From contig OZ038451.1 in the NCBI GenBank assembly GCA_964036195.1, forward strand, positions 6,080,529 through 6,144,528: DNA of 64,000 bases, read 5' to 3'. A program made the translations under genes and the position numbers. This document shows positions 18,001 to 27,219 of this stretch, piece by piece. Every line of letters begins with the position of its first letter. The stretch's first letter is position 1. This DNA comes from Sphaerolaimus hirsutus (lineage: Eukaryota; Nematoda; Chromadorea; Monhysterida; Sphaerolaimidae). The notes beneath the pieces are model-generated. The model saw only the letters and a program-made list of their open reading frames with translations. It had not been told where the DNA came from and made no database searches.

Positions 18001-20838
18001 TCTTTCCCTCAAGCTCGGAATGTACTCTTGATGCCACAAGTCCCAGAACTTATCCAAAGTTTGCTGGGTTGTCTCCCAATATTTCTGCAGTTTCGCTGCG
18101 TTATCCATTCTGGGCACGAATTCTCCATCTTTGTCTGCATCAAACTGTGGTGCTCCAATCTGACCTTCCCCTGTCAGGAAGTCTTTTGGCGTCAGCACTC
18201 TGAGGCTCTTTACATCACCATAGATGTAAGAGATTGGCCTGCTGTTGATCACTGCCTCAACTTCTGGCAGAAGTGTCAACAATTCTTGCAGTGTTAACAT
18301 TCTGTGCCCCACAGCTGCCTTGAAATGTTTCTTGGTGATGCCCACCATTCTTTCATAGACTCCTCCCTGCCATGGTGCCATTGGAGTAGTCATGTTCCAC
18401 TGAATTTGTTGCTGTGAGCAGTAAGTCTGTACTGCTCCACTTTTGACCATTTCTGACCACTCCTTTCCAGTATTAATGGCCTTGTCAGTGCTTGTGCTGA
18501 GCACTTTCTCTGTCAATTTGAATTGCGTTGCATTATCTGAAATCACTGCTTCAGGCTTTCCACGCCTGGCGATGAATCTCCTGACTGCGTTCAGGAATTC
18601 TTGTGCCGTCATGTCCAGCACACTTTCTAGGTGAACTGCCCGTGTCACCATACATGTGAATAAACAGATCCACATTTTCCTGTGATCTTTGTCCACTTTG
18701 TACCAAACTGGTCCCAAATAATCCAAGCCCGTGTATTGGAACGGTCTGGCTCTCTGAACTCTGGTTTCTGGTAAATCTGGCATTGGTGGAAGCTGGTACG
18801 GCTTCGCTCCCAATTTCTTACAGGTTGGGCAGGTTCTAGTCACATTGTAGATCACCCGTCTGCCCTGTGTAATCCAGTACTTTTGTCTGATCGCTGCCAA
18901 TGTGTGTTGCACTCCTGCGTGCATCAACTTCTCATGCTGGTCTCTGACGATCAGCTGAGTCACTGTAGCCCTCGCTGGCAACAGTATGAGTGGCACTGTG
19001 ACCTCCTGTGGGTCTGTATGCTCCATTCTGCCGTGGCACTTCAGGATTCCATCCTGATGCATTTGCACATTGAGCCATTTGATCAACTGCTGGTCTGCAG
19101 CTGCTTTCTTGCCATTCTGGCTGCCTTTACTGTGGCTTGTTGCCAAAATCTCTGCCACTCCTTTGTAATGATTCTGTTGCGTCACTTTGATCCAGTATCT
19201 CAAAGCAATCTCTCTCTCTTCAGTGCTGATAATTCCCTGTGGTTTCATTGTACCACAGATATTTTCCATGATTTCTGACAGTCCACTCTGACTGCTATTT
19301 CTGCTGCGATTTTTGTGCATTTGTCGCACAAATCTCATCACGTATACTGTTGCATCCAGTAACTTTGTCAGTGATGAAAATCTCTGAATCTCAATTCTCA
19401 ATGGGTTGCTTTGCTTGCTTTCATCAACTTGCATATTGCTGGCATCTGGGTCACTGACCACTTGCTGTGTGGCGCCCAGGTAAATTGGACTGGCCTTTGG
19501 GAACTTGAGCTCTTCTTTTTTGATTTCTGCCATTACCTCTGGCGTGACTGGCTCCACTTTTGGCTCTGGCCACTCTCCAGTCATCAGCCATTCTGGCCCT
19601 TTCCACCACAGGTTACTGCCTTCCAACTCTGACATATTCATGCCTCTCGTAGCCATATCAGCTGGGTTCTCCAGTCCTGCGATGTGTCTGATATGCATGT
19701 TCTCTGTCTCACTCTGAATTTTCTTGATTTCATCCAATCTGTTCTTGACAAAACATGCCAGTGGCTTTGCTGTTGTTAGCCACTTCAGACAACAGGTTGA
19801 ATCTGACCATACGACTGTTTGACTGAATTTGACGTCCTTGAGCTCTTTGTGAATAAACTTTGACATTCTGCTGCCAATCAACATTGCTAACAATTCCAGC
19901 CGTGGAATTGTCACTTCCGGTTTCTTTGGAGCGAGTCTCAATCTGGAGTACAGCAGGCTTGACGTGCCGCTGTCATTTTCTGTTTTCTGGCATATGTATG
20001 CCACTGCGCTGTATGCCATTGCTGAGGCATCAACGAAAATGTGCAGTTGTGCATCTGCACCACTCTGATAATTCAAATTTCTGTTGAACTTGATCTGTCC
20101 AATTTTGAGCAATTCTGTCTCTAATTGCTGCCAAATTGCTGTCTGTTCCTCAGACAGGGGAGTATCCCACTCTTTGGCACTTGGTCCCGAATGCCATAAC
20201 GTTTGCAAAAATCTCTTTGCTGGCAGTAGGACAGGACTGACGAGTCCCATTGGATCAAAACATCCCGCAGTCACCTTTGCAACTGTCCTTTTTGTGGGAA
20301 GTTTGATTTTCTGGTCAGTTTCTGATAATTGTGATTGCTGGACTGTCTTTGGCGTCTTCAGCCACATCTGGTCGCTTTCTGTGTCCCATTTCATTCCTAG
20401 GACTGTTGTGACAATTTCCTTGGCCACATCTGACTCTGCCAATTGCCAAGTAAAGTTCTTGTTGTTGCTGTTCCATTCTCTCAGATTCATCTGTGCCTCT
20501 GTGAACAGCACTTTGGATTCCTGGTACAATTCGATTGCTTTCTGCTCTGTGTCCACACTGAGGATCAAATTATCCACATACAGATTTTCATCGATCAACT
20601 TTGCATTCTCTGTGCCAGTTTGATTCAGGTGGTATCTGACTGTCAGCGCCAGCAGTGCTGGGCTGCAGATTATACCAAATGGCACTCTGGCAAATCTGTA
20701 AATCTGAATGTTGTCCTCCATGGATGGTTTCGTGGGATCCTTGTACCACAGAAATCTTGTCACATCTCTGTCACTGTCCTGCAGACTAATCTGCAGAAAT
20801 GCTTTCTCTATGTCTGCGACCAGGGCGATTCCATGCAA
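15043..20838 (-). CDS. BEL/Pao pol (RT to integrase) fused to env-like glycoprotein
   Basis: One open frame of 1931 codons starting just after an in-frame TGA. Residues about 1-350: rest of RT (ALVADIEKAFLQI, the LYVDN active-site variant) and RNase H (HIFVDASAMAYSAVAYI). About 640-950: integrase with an HHCC finger (HAGVQHTLAAIRQKYW ... CPTCKK) and DDE-type core (GLDYLGPVW, ISDNATQF). To about 1020: DUF5641-like tail. From about 1080: a leader (LVIGMLCMVLMLTG), a Cys-rich ectodomain with a CC pair near 1298, MGHC and HQCAYERIG, a membrane segment near 1713-1743, and a cytoplasmic tail rich in Cys. Pol and env are in the same frame with no stop between, which is unusual; env would need proteolysis or splicing. 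The glycoprotein may be of negative-strand RNA virus type (inference). Confidence 0.85.
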   Translation of the reverse strand: MHGIALVADIEKAFLQISLQDSDRDVTRFLWYKDPTKPSMEDNIQIYRFARVPFGIICSPALLALTVRYHLNQTGTENAKLIDENLYVDNLILSVDTEQKAIELYQESKVLFTEAQMNLREWNSNNKNFTWQLAESDVAKEIVTTVLGMKWDTESDQMWLKTPKTVQQSQLSETDQKIKLPTKRTVAKVTAGCFDPMGLVSPVLLPAKRFLQTLWHSGPSAKEWDTPLSEEQTAIWQQLETELLKIGQIKFNRNLNYQSGADAQLHIFVDASAMAYSAVAYICQKTENDSGTSSLLYSRLRLAPKKPEVTIPRLELLAMLIGSRMSKFIHKELKDVKFSQTVVWSDSTCCLKWLTTAKPLACFVKNRLDEIKKIQSETENMHIRHIAGLENPADMATRGMNMSELEGSNLWWKGPEWLMTGEWPEPKVEPVTPEVMAEIKKEELKFPKASPIYLGATQQVVSDPDASNMQVDESKQSNPLRIEIQRFSSLTKLLDATVYVMRFVRQMHKNRSRNSSQSGLSEIMENICGTMKPQGIISTEEREIALRYWIKVTQQNHYKGVAEILATSHSKGSQNGKKAAADQQLIKWLNVQMHQDGILKCHGRMEHTDPQEVTVPLILLPARATVTQLIVRDQHEKLMHAGVQHTLAAIRQKYWITQGRRVIYNVTRTCPTCKKLGAKPYQLPPMPDLPETRVQRARPFQYTGLDYLGPVWYKVDKDHRKMWICLFTCMVTRAVHLESVLDMTAQEFLNAVRRFIARRGKPEAVISDNATQFKLTEKVLSTSTDKAINTGKEWSEMVKSGAVQTYCSQQQIQWNMTTPMAPWQGGVYERMVGITKKHFKAAVGHRMLTLQELLTLLPEVEAVINSRPISYIYGDVKSLRVLTPKDFLTGEGQIGAPQFDADKDGEFVPRMDNAAKLQKYWETTQQTLDKFWDLWHQEYIPSLRERTQVMHKHGRLTATQEPKVNEVVLIYEENMPRGAWRMGCIEQLEPSKDGQIRSAKVRTANRNVVSRPLNQLYPLEINSKTMDIPETAVTVKVDLLDPAIVQKHVRNQSSNRDSVPNPAQRNSASDRVLRSATGKATATTSSLVIGMLCMVLMLTGMSESATLRKAGKTYSEVFSRTYVLETSTVRPPSLAAHHGLPPLPSEWPPKSVREMQTYERFKDAIKDHPVEQVISSQSQKYQICTSGRHGHALTVPEEVQCHIPPRNFVKAMKVTLYAQRQIPQKEKAYRCYIRIKEIITHTSFWGAKGITGNFEKYQQVGVVACNYARIHKMFRGTPLVEMEPRVWTTNQTLNVEYSWCCHDKENVVSNFYMEEGTVASLDGKTVISDLQDFSQCRAMMGHCRDHNYGITVWDTENFKHQCAYERIGRFKSEISGQTIIVSKLQAAYSHSNKTKRPIGSECVPGDTYYTDQGGVFIQFDRREDVPVEWAMPGKIVEARESTISGTLYARLDDRNSKFQFLQHVVREMTQAQFAIVWHQLCQLRKNQLDMLTQLFRIDPTLGNRAMLGRQDVHAEWAGEAIMFWECKEVQPYIIYQTGKVGETCYKYTPMRLDKDGPLWFKSPGSRDLVEKSPEEDCSHTTPHLYRNEHGQWKSAHGMVHVTETPIEMTWKGQWQAFTFDAPHLFTNIVNRATNFMDVRGQIQRLQNLEHVQNQLIDYTADMSLDPRVIRNSIEGIGAGIGQTAAGIGKAYGHYISGVSKGYTNFMGGMLKGPFQVIINTIAMLLGITILIAGIVAAGYLWYNWRIATGKPVIPPCVYTCIWKCIVCPFKCIWLCFRAIRYTIKKSTQKETNYPQRKVHKTELRPAIKRRVRSNSTQSVRFAKRAETEDRMAKSLSAYVQPDESSTDEGQVRARNRDSVHMPDIRKFTARERAGSDTGNYLLHHQARSALALPATGPATSRTPTTSRTTTFTTEATVEMPLITLAPTTTNM

Positions 20839-20844
20839 CCGGAA

Positions 20845-22455
20845 TCACATCAGCATCCCTACTAGCTGTGGTAGTATCACTGGACCGCGGTACATGCACT
20901 CATTCAAGCTTGGCATGCCTGGCGGTTTTGCTGAGGCATCATATACCTCTCTGACCTTTGTGGTAGTTTTCTCTGGCGTTATCACCGGTTGATGAGGCAA
21001 AATATGGAACTTTCTGCCATCCATAATATCCTCTTGAACTTTTTCAATCACTCCTTGCTCCTCTTGTGCTTTCATGATTGTCTGAATTTTCTCCAGTAAT
21101 TCTGGGTCTCTCTTGAGCCTGTTGGTGAGGTATCTGAACCTCTTGAACGCCATTGCTTTGTTATCTGGGAGTTCATGCAAATTCGGTTTGTACATGAACT
21201 TGACAGAGTACCATCCATCTGGGTTTCTCTGTACACTCTCATTGAATTGCTTTATGGCCTCATCATCTTCGACGAGGTCTGGCTGGTCCATTATGCCAAT
21301 GGTATCCAGTCTGTCCATATCTTTGACATTTGGTACAGGAGCAATTGACAACGGTGCTTCCTCGTACCACTTTTCTCTCTGAATTTGATGCACAATTGTG
21401 TTGACCACCACCGGATATGCGCCATCCGTGGTCCATTGATTTCTGTTGCTCGTCAGCTGCCCACCTCCCATCAGTAATCCCAATTCTGATGGAATGACAT
21501 ACAATCCTGACGGAAGTCTGGTGGTGCTGGTGTTTCTGGACATCAAGTCCCAGAAATAATTCAAGCCCACTATAATGTCTGGCTTGAACTTGCACTCTGT
21601 CCCTTTTCCCTTGGGAATTCTGTCTGCAAAGTAACTCTCATCTGGGAAATACTTCTGCAGGTACTTTTCATCCTGTTCTGACACAGGCACTTTGACTTGT
21701 TCTGTGGTCAACATCGGGACCACATCAGCCACCATATCAACTTTCTGGCCATTTCTAAGTCGCATTCTGAATTCCACTTGTTGTACTACTTTATAGTGCG
21801 GCTTTTCATTTCCGAATGTGTACACCTGGATGTGGTGTTCACCTGTACTCTTCAAATTGAGTTTCTTGGCCACTTTTTCTGACATGTACGTTCCCTGGGA
21901 TCCTGTGTCCAGGAACGCTTGAATCTGTAGTGGTGGCTGTTCAGGCTCCATCTCTGTATCCATTTCTAAAGCCTCAATCACGGTTCTGGCTGTCATCAGC
22001 ATTGACATATTCCTGTTTACTGACAGGTTTACTGATGTAGTTTGCTTTGTATTTGGTTCTGTAACCACTGTGCTGGATATGGTCTCTGTCTCCACCATTT
22101 CTGGTCCAGCGTTTTCCACAGTGACACAATTCACTGTGGCCTTTCTCTGTTGGCTCTGTGCTGGTCGACCGGCCGTCGGCACAGACTTTCTGCTATTGTT
22201 TGCTGATTGCTGGCCACTCTGTTGACCATTTGCTTTGAATGCTGGAATTTGCCGTCCAGCATTTCCATTGCCATTGTCACCAAATTTCTCTGGGCACACC
22301 GCAGTGTGATGCCTATTGGACTTGCAATAGAATAGAAACAATTTCTCGTGAATTGACATTGATTCATGTAATGCCCTTTCTGCAGGCATCTCAGGCATCG
22401 CTCTGCCTTTGACAAAATGATTCTCCTTTCTCTGGCAGTTTTGAACTTTGGACAC
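20845..22455 (-). CDS. BEL/Pao protease and N-terminal RT part, ends at in-frame TGA
   Basis: Same frame as the downstream pol frame. The first ~40 codons overlap the gag frame and look non-coding; real coding seems to begin at the HHTAVCPEKFG knuckle near 22310. The aspartic protease signature FLDTGSQGTYMSEKVAKKL lies near residue 180 (DUF1758/retroviral-type peptidase). Then the RT N-terminal region follows (LTNRLKRDPELLEKIQ, TKVREVYDASAK). The frame ends at TGA 20845-20847, directly before the conserved LH-x-ALVADIEKAF block, so the stop falls inside RT. It is either a nonsense mutation or a recoded codon. Confidence 0.8.
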   Translation of the reverse strand: MSKVQNCQRKENHFVKGRAMPEMPAERALHESMSIHEKLFLFYCKSNRHHTAVCPEKFGDNGNGNAGRQIPAFKANGQQSGQQSANNSRKSVPTAGRPAQSQQRKATVNCVTVENAGPEMVETETISSTVVTEPNTKQTTSVNLSVNRNMSMLMTARTVIEALEMDTEMEPEQPPLQIQAFLDTGSQGTYMSEKVAKKLNLKSTGEHHIQVYTFGNEKPHYKVVQQVEFRMRLRNGQKVDMVADVVPMLTTEQVKVPVSEQDEKYLQKYFPDESYFADRIPKGKGTECKFKPDIIVGLNYFWDLMSRNTSTTRLPSGLYVIPSELGLLMGGGQLTSNRNQWTTDGAYPVVVNTIVHQIQREKWYEEAPLSIAPVPNVKDMDRLDTIGIMDQPDLVEDDEAIKQFNESVQRNPDGWYSVKFMYKPNLHELPDNKAMAFKRFRYLTNRLKRDPELLEKIQTIMKAQEEQGVIEKVQEDIMDGRKFHILPHQPVITPEKTTTKVREVYDASAKPPGMPSLNECMYRGPVILPQLVGMLM

Positions 22456-23312
22456 TTATCATTAAAGTGTAATTGCTGTGTGTCATTGCAGAACACACAC
22501 GGCCTCCCAGGATTCATGAATCCAGCCTGTGGTGCACTCTGACCATTCTGGATCACAGACATGCTCCCTGTGCTGGTCCTTGGGTTCTCTGGCCCTCTGA
22601 ATCGATTCCCATTGCTTTGGAACCGATTATTGAATTGCTGTGCGCGGGGATTATTTCCAAACCCCTGGCGCGATTGCTGCACTGGAGCCTCAGTTTGCTG
22701 TGCGTGCTGTACAGCCTCACTGAGCGCTAGCTGCTGGCCAAACAGCTTTCTGAACTTTTCCACCGTCAAGGCTTCCTCAGTTCCCTGTTCCTTCTGGATT
22801 TCTCTGAGAACCTCGGGTGGCACTTTCTGTTGCAGCTGGCTCAACAGCATTGGATGCTCCACTGATTCTCCCAGTGACTCCAACTGCTGGAGCAGCCTTT
22901 CAATTGCATCGAACAAAATTCTCATATCCTGACAGGTATTCCTGGCCTGTCGCAACTTCATGATATTATTCATCAGCGTGTTTCTGACTACAACTGGCTG
23001 GTCATATCTCTTCTTGAGCATTGCAATTGCGGGTGCATAATTCTCTGCGGTCACACTCAATCCACTGATCATGTCGAATGCTGAGCCTTTCAGCAAGCTC
23101 CTCAAGTATGAGAACTTGGAAATGTCCTCCAAATCTGTTCGATTGTGGATGTGGGATTTGAACATTTGCCACCATGATCGAAATTTGACAATTTCCCCAG
23201 TAAACTGTTCCACTTCCAGTTTTTGTAATTTGACGCTCTTTGCTGTGGTTGCATTGGTTGAACTGGCCCCCGGAGCAGCTCCCTGAGCTGTCAGAGCCAT
23301 TTGTGCAGCCAT
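22131..23312 (-). CDS. BEL/Pao gag, DUF1759-like, zinc knuckles
   Basis: Structural protein of the element. Residues ~25-180 carry the DUF1759 pattern (LEVEQFTGEIVKFRSWWQMF, then KFSYLRSLLKGSAFDMI and YAPAIAMLKKRY). A Gln/Asn-rich linker follows, then Cys knuckles (CVFCNDT, CLRCLQKGHYMNQC) near residues 270-315. After about 22340 the frame loses the next knuckle, which is found in the other frame, so a small indel is likely there. The frame begins with ATG immediately after TAG at 23313-23315 and is in phase with the upstream reading frame. Confidence 0.82.
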   Translation of the reverse strand: MAAQMALTAQGAAPGASSTNATTAKSVKLQKLEVEQFTGEIVKFRSWWQMFKSHIHNRTDLEDISKFSYLRSLLKGSAFDMISGLSVTAENYAPAIAMLKKRYDQPVVVRNTLMNNIMKLRQARNTCQDMRILFDAIERLLQQLESLGESVEHPMLLSQLQQKVPPEVLREIQKEQGTEEALTVEKFRKLFGQQLALSEAVQHAQQTEAPVQQSRQGFGNNPRAQQFNNRFQSNGNRFRGPENPRTSTGSMSVIQNGQSAPQAGFMNPGRPCVFCNDTQQLHFNDKCPKFKTARERRIILSKAERCLRCLQKGHYMNQCQFTRNCFYSIASPIGITLRCAQRNLVTMAMEMLDGKFQHSKQMVNRVASNQQTIAESLCRRPVDQHRANRERPQ

Positions 23313-23771
23313 CTACTGTATGAATGCTGTGTTGACTTCATACATGGTACTTCCGCTCAGTTGCTGGATCATATCCAGCAACTCTTCGATGTACACATTC
23401 ATGGCTGCAACTTTCTGTGTCACCAAGTCTGACATGTTTGCATACTCATCATATGCATCTTGGTACATCTTCTGTTCTTGTTCCATCTGATCGGGTTCGT
23501 CAATGTCTTTGACGACATCCCTCCATGCATCAAATTGAGTTCTCACAGCAGTCATTGCACTTTCCAATTTTGCACCCTCCTGTTTGATAGTTGCAATCAC
23601 TCTTCTCATTTCTGTTCTCTTCTCATCCTTTGTTGCTTCCGCAAATAGTTCTGGGTCATATTTGGCATATTCTCTTGCCAATCTGTTGTCTACCCTGTGC
23701 TTCGCTGGCCCCAGGGTCTTTCTGATGTGACCCGTTGGTGAAACCATTTTTGTTGATGAATTTTCCTTCAC
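23313..23771 (-). CDS. BEL/Pao gag N-terminal part, ends at TAG
   Basis: 152-codon frame starting at ATG 23771, likely coiled-coil and charged (RLAREYAKYDPELF, DEKRTEMRRVIATI). It runs in frame into the downstream gag with only one TAG codon between, and the next codon is ATG. This may be a mutation, a stop that is read through, or two separate proteins with start-after-stop coupling. BEL gag proteins often have such a helical N-terminal extension, so I favour a single gag with one stop in it. Confidence 0.7.
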   Translation of the reverse strand: MKENSSTKMVSPTGHIRKTLGPAKHRVDNRLAREYAKYDPELFAEATKDEKRTEMRRVIATIKQEGAKLESAMTAVRTQFDAWRDVVKDIDEPDQMEQEQKMYQDAYDEYANMSDLVTQKVAAMNVYIEELLDMIQQLSGSTMYEVNTAFIQ

Positions 23772-24956
23772 TGTTTCTCTTTATAGTGCGTCTCCTGTGA
23801 CGCTCGTGACGCTTCTCTGCGTCTTTCTGTGTAGTGCTCTGTGCACCACGGATTTGTTGTGCTACGCACAATACCAATGCAGTCCTACAGGCCCCTGACG
23901 TGTTCTCACGCGTTGACCTTTTCTGCACTGGCACCAGGTGTGTTCCTAAAGCCCCTGACGTGATTGTTTACACGCGTTGACTTCAACACACCGGTCAAAT
24001 CCACCTGGACAATAAACAATTTATTTGCCCAGCAGTGTGCGCCCAAAGAGGGTCCGTACACACTCTTTCTGAGCGCTCTGGCGCTCTTTCTGGCACGCCT
24101 GTGTGCCTTGTGACCACGCCGGCCACTTGCTTCCTGAGCGGCTCCTGTGCCGCTGTGCGCAGTGCTGCGCTTGTCGTGTCGCCCGTGACACGTTTCTGTG
24201 CACTCTGGTGCACTTTCTGATTCTGGGCAGTGTTTCTGTACACTGCTCTGCAATTGCGCCTGTGCAATGCAGAATTCTGGCACTTTTGTGCTGTCTGATC
24301 TGATGGTACCGAGCAGGCACAGCGTGTATATTTGATGGGAGCTCCGCAAAGCCCCTACACGCTACCAAGTATCCTAATACTTGGTTTTCAAATCCACTCT
24401 CTGTCAGCTACAGCCCTCTGTCAGCTACAGCCCTTTGTACACTGATACCCCTACTTTTGCACTTCCGAGGTATGAGTCCACTCTTACCCAGTGGAGCGAG
24501 GGACCTCCGCGAATGCCCAAAAAACAGCCCTTTGACTAGCGTGGCTCTGTGGCGATCCTGTCTCCGTCAGGTCACCCTCCCTTGGCATAGGAAGGACGTG
24601 CGAGCGGTCACTGGCGTCCGGATGTCCAGGAGCGTCCAGCGAAAGTTTGACCACCGTCCGACAATGACTCCTTGTCAAATGCCGGTGCCGCCCAGCGTCT
24701 AGCACCTTGCCAGAACACTGGTGAAAGCTGCCTGAAATCCTGACAGGCTTGTCAGAACTCCAGTGTCCTCCGCGCGTGAACGTAGAATCGCTCCCAAGAT
24801 GTAGACAGGAGTGCCGTGACTTTGGCACAATGCTGTCTGCAAATCAACAGCCAACGCTCAGCCAAGGCCAATTGAAGTTCAGCAGGACTTTTGAAGTTCT
24901 GCCAGCTGCCGCACAATGTTCGTTCCGGCTTGGTGATAGCACAATGTCATGCAATC
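23772..24956 (-). promoter_or_regulatory. BEL/Pao 5' leader
   Basis: About 1.2 kb between primer site and gag. It includes two diverged copies of a block with GCCCCTGACGTG and CACGCGTTGAC (+ strand 23891-23925 and 23950-23983), and a direct repeat CTGTCAGCTACAGCCCT at 24402-24434. No long coding frame with family similarity. Packaging or splicing roles are possible but unproved. Confidence 0.5.
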
Positions 24957-24974
24957 ACCCTGCTCGCTGCGCCA
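24957..24974 (-). promoter_or_regulatory. BEL/Pao primer-binding site
   Basis: On the coding strand the bases directly after the 5' LTR read TGGCGCAGCGAGCAGGGT, starting with TGG to pair a tRNA CCA end. The sequence is consistent with the 3' end of a eukaryotic tRNA-Ser of the UGA/CGA type (from memory of the family; not searched). Confidence 0.65.
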
Positions 24975-26247
24975 TGTGATGAAGCCACCGAAATCAGCGT
25001 CTTCTTCCACCGAATCCGGCTGCTTCAAGACCGTAGTGAGAAACGGCCTTTAGAGTGGTTGATTTCCCGTTGTAGCCGAACGTCCACTTGTCGACAGCCA
25101 AGTTGAGTTTATTTCGTAGTTGTGTGTTGAAAAGGGGTTTCGAATTATTTCAGGTACTTTATTTCGATCAGATACAGCGTGTTACAAAAGCGCAAAGCCT
25201 AGCGAGCTTCCTAGTCGAAGTTTCTATCGCTGGCTTATTTTCGTTCACTTGGGGTAGGTCCGCAGACTGAAGTAAAAACTTCCAAAGTAGCTAAGACACG
25301 GAAATCATGTATAGAAAAACAGCTACAGTAATTTCCTAATACAAATGCACAAATAAACCACAAATAAACACATAAAATATATTTGACCGAAACAGTTGGC
25401 TTATTTTACGCGTGCATACATTCAAATAATTATGGTAAAGAAATACCAGGTACAAATTGGGTTAATAGAAAACTATTAATCTTACGAGGTGCGAAGTCGG
25501 CAAACTTGGCCGATTTACTAATTTGGTTCAATTTGTCAGAAAACATTGACGCACATTGGAACTAATATGATAGGGTTTGGAAATTGTAGATAGTAGTGTA
25601 AATGTTCCTAATGACGTAAATAGAATAAGGTATATTCAACATAATAATAATAATAATCACTTCCTGGAAACGTATGTTGAATAATCTAGCAAAATTGGGA
25701 CTTATTCGAGGTAAATGGGTATTATAATTGAGCAGGGTCTATAATATATTCAGCTTGAGCAGGGCATTATAATTATTAAGTAAATATAAATATAAGTTGT
25801 GAGCAGGGTTATAATAATTATGCCTACGCGAAGGGCTTTGTAAACACGTACAGTAAATGCTAGTCGCACACAGGGCACCATTTCTCTATTAGGACGCTGG
25901 CCTAGATAATTACGCAGCACGCAAATATTTTACAAGATTTGACTTTTTCAAACTACAAGTAAACCATGTAAATATATATATAATACTGATCAGAAAATTA
26001 CGGCGAGTTGAATGAGCCTAATATTATGTTAATACACCTAATAATAACTTATTTGACCTTTTAACCTAAATATTCCACATAAATGTTTCGATAACTTATA
26101 AAACACTTTCTTAACTAAATATTCTTCATGGATAAATAATATAGTGCAAGAAAGGTAAAATAGTATAAATAAGTAAATGTGCGAATATGATCCTAATTAT
26201 CAATTCTCTGTATTTCTTTATCCATCCATTTTGCCACGGTCAGCACA
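24975..26247 (-). repeat. BEL/Pao 5' LTR
   Basis: 1273 bp, same ends as the 13728-15000 copy. Contains many TAATAATAA and GAGCAGGG units (for example 25724-25810 in +). It drives transcription of the minus-strand element; the exact promoter was not identified. Confidence 0.93.
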
Positions 26248-26549
26248 ATTCTTGTTTTATTTTATTTTATTCCCAAAAGTCATTAATAAAATAAAATGAG
26301 GCCATTTTACAAAAATTTTACAGAACTTTTACAATTTTTTTTACAAAAAATCAGAATCATGCATGCACCACCAGACTAATGTTATCATTAGACCTATACA
26401 TGAAAAAGCTGTGGCAAATTTTTCCATTACTTTACAAAAGTTGCATGCTGTAGGTATTGTTAGCCAGCTGGAAGTGTAAACTTACAATAATTGATAACAA
26501 TTGTTTGCATTTTCAGTAGAAGGGCTACTGGAGTGTGCTTGGTGCATTT

Positions 26550-26960
26550 GTAAAATGTCATGCAAGATGTCAATAGTCATGCAAGTGTAAAGAAAAGTGT
26601 CAATTGTCATGCAATATGTCAAGTGTCATGTCAAATGTCAAGCAAAGTGACAGTTATCATGACAAATGTCATGCAAAGTATAAATTGTATATACAAATTT
26701 TGTTTTTGTGCCCAAAGCTTATGTTTTGTATCCAAATCTTATGCTTTTGTATCCAAATGTTCACAAAAGATTTGTATCCAATACAACAAGATTTGGATAC
26801 GAAACATAAGATCTGTATACAGCACATAATATTTGGACAGAAATTTGATTCAAAATTGACACTAATTCATGTGTCATGTCAATTGACACTTTACTTTACA
26901 TTTGTCATGACAATTGACACTTTGCATGGCATTTTACATGACATTTGACACTTGACAAAG
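26550..26960. mobile_element. foldback MITE of TGTCATG units
   Basis: Left arm made of AATGTCATGCAA / TGTCAATTGTCATG units and right arm of their reverse complements (CATGACATTTGACACTTGAC at the end), joined by a spacer with inverted ATCCAAATCTTATG motifs. Nested in the hAT-like element. No coding signal; target duplication not determined. Confidence 0.6.
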
Positions 26961-27219
26961 CTTGGGGCTGCCCCCAGTTCCATGAATAAACAGGCAGGAA
27001 CTCAAACAAGATAAAAGTTTTACAAAAAATATGATGTTTTATACATTTTTACAAAAATACGAATTTTTTTACAATTTTACTAAAATTTTACAAAATTCGA
27101 ATTTTTATACAATTTTTATTTTTATTTTGAAATTTTCCATTTTATTTTATTTTAGTTTATTCTTAAATTTTTTATTTTATTTTAGTTTATTCTGAGATTT
27201 TGCCAACCCTGCCCACATG

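Larger units (their letters stand above)
13728..26247 (-). mobile_element. BEL/Pao LTR retrotransposon with env-like region
   Basis: 12,520 bp, TG...CA LTRs of 1273 bp, with 5-bp target repeats ATTCT at 13723-13727 and 26248-26252. Coding strand is minus, so the 5' LTR is 24975-26247. Order: leader, gag (DUF1759-like, zinc knuckles), DUF1758-type aspartic protease, Pao RT/RNase H, integrase, DUF5641-like tail, then a membrane glycoprotein. Comparing LTRs by eye shows only two mismatches (around 13928/25178 and 14739/25989), indicating a recent insertion. The coding region is nevertheless interrupted by TAG at 23313-23315, a frame change near 22340 and TGA at 20845-20847. The classification rests on gene order and the YVDN variant of the RT active site. 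Confidence 0.93.
13646..27211. mobile_element. hAT-like element split by BEL/Pao insertion, TSD CCCACATG
   Basis: Starts CAGGGTTGGTATTAT and ends ATTTTGCCAACCCTG, flanked by perfect 8-bp repeats CCCACATG at 13638-13645 and 27212-27219. Without the retrotransposon its own DNA is 13646-13722 plus 26253-27211 (about 1 kb), AT-rich, with no transposase. The BEL element at 13728-26247 therefore inserted into it later. Confidence 0.8.

Noticed and set aside
16076..19632. Several frames of 70-180 codons on the + strand over the BEL element
   Set aside because: Antisense shadows of the pol-env frame, with no family motifs.
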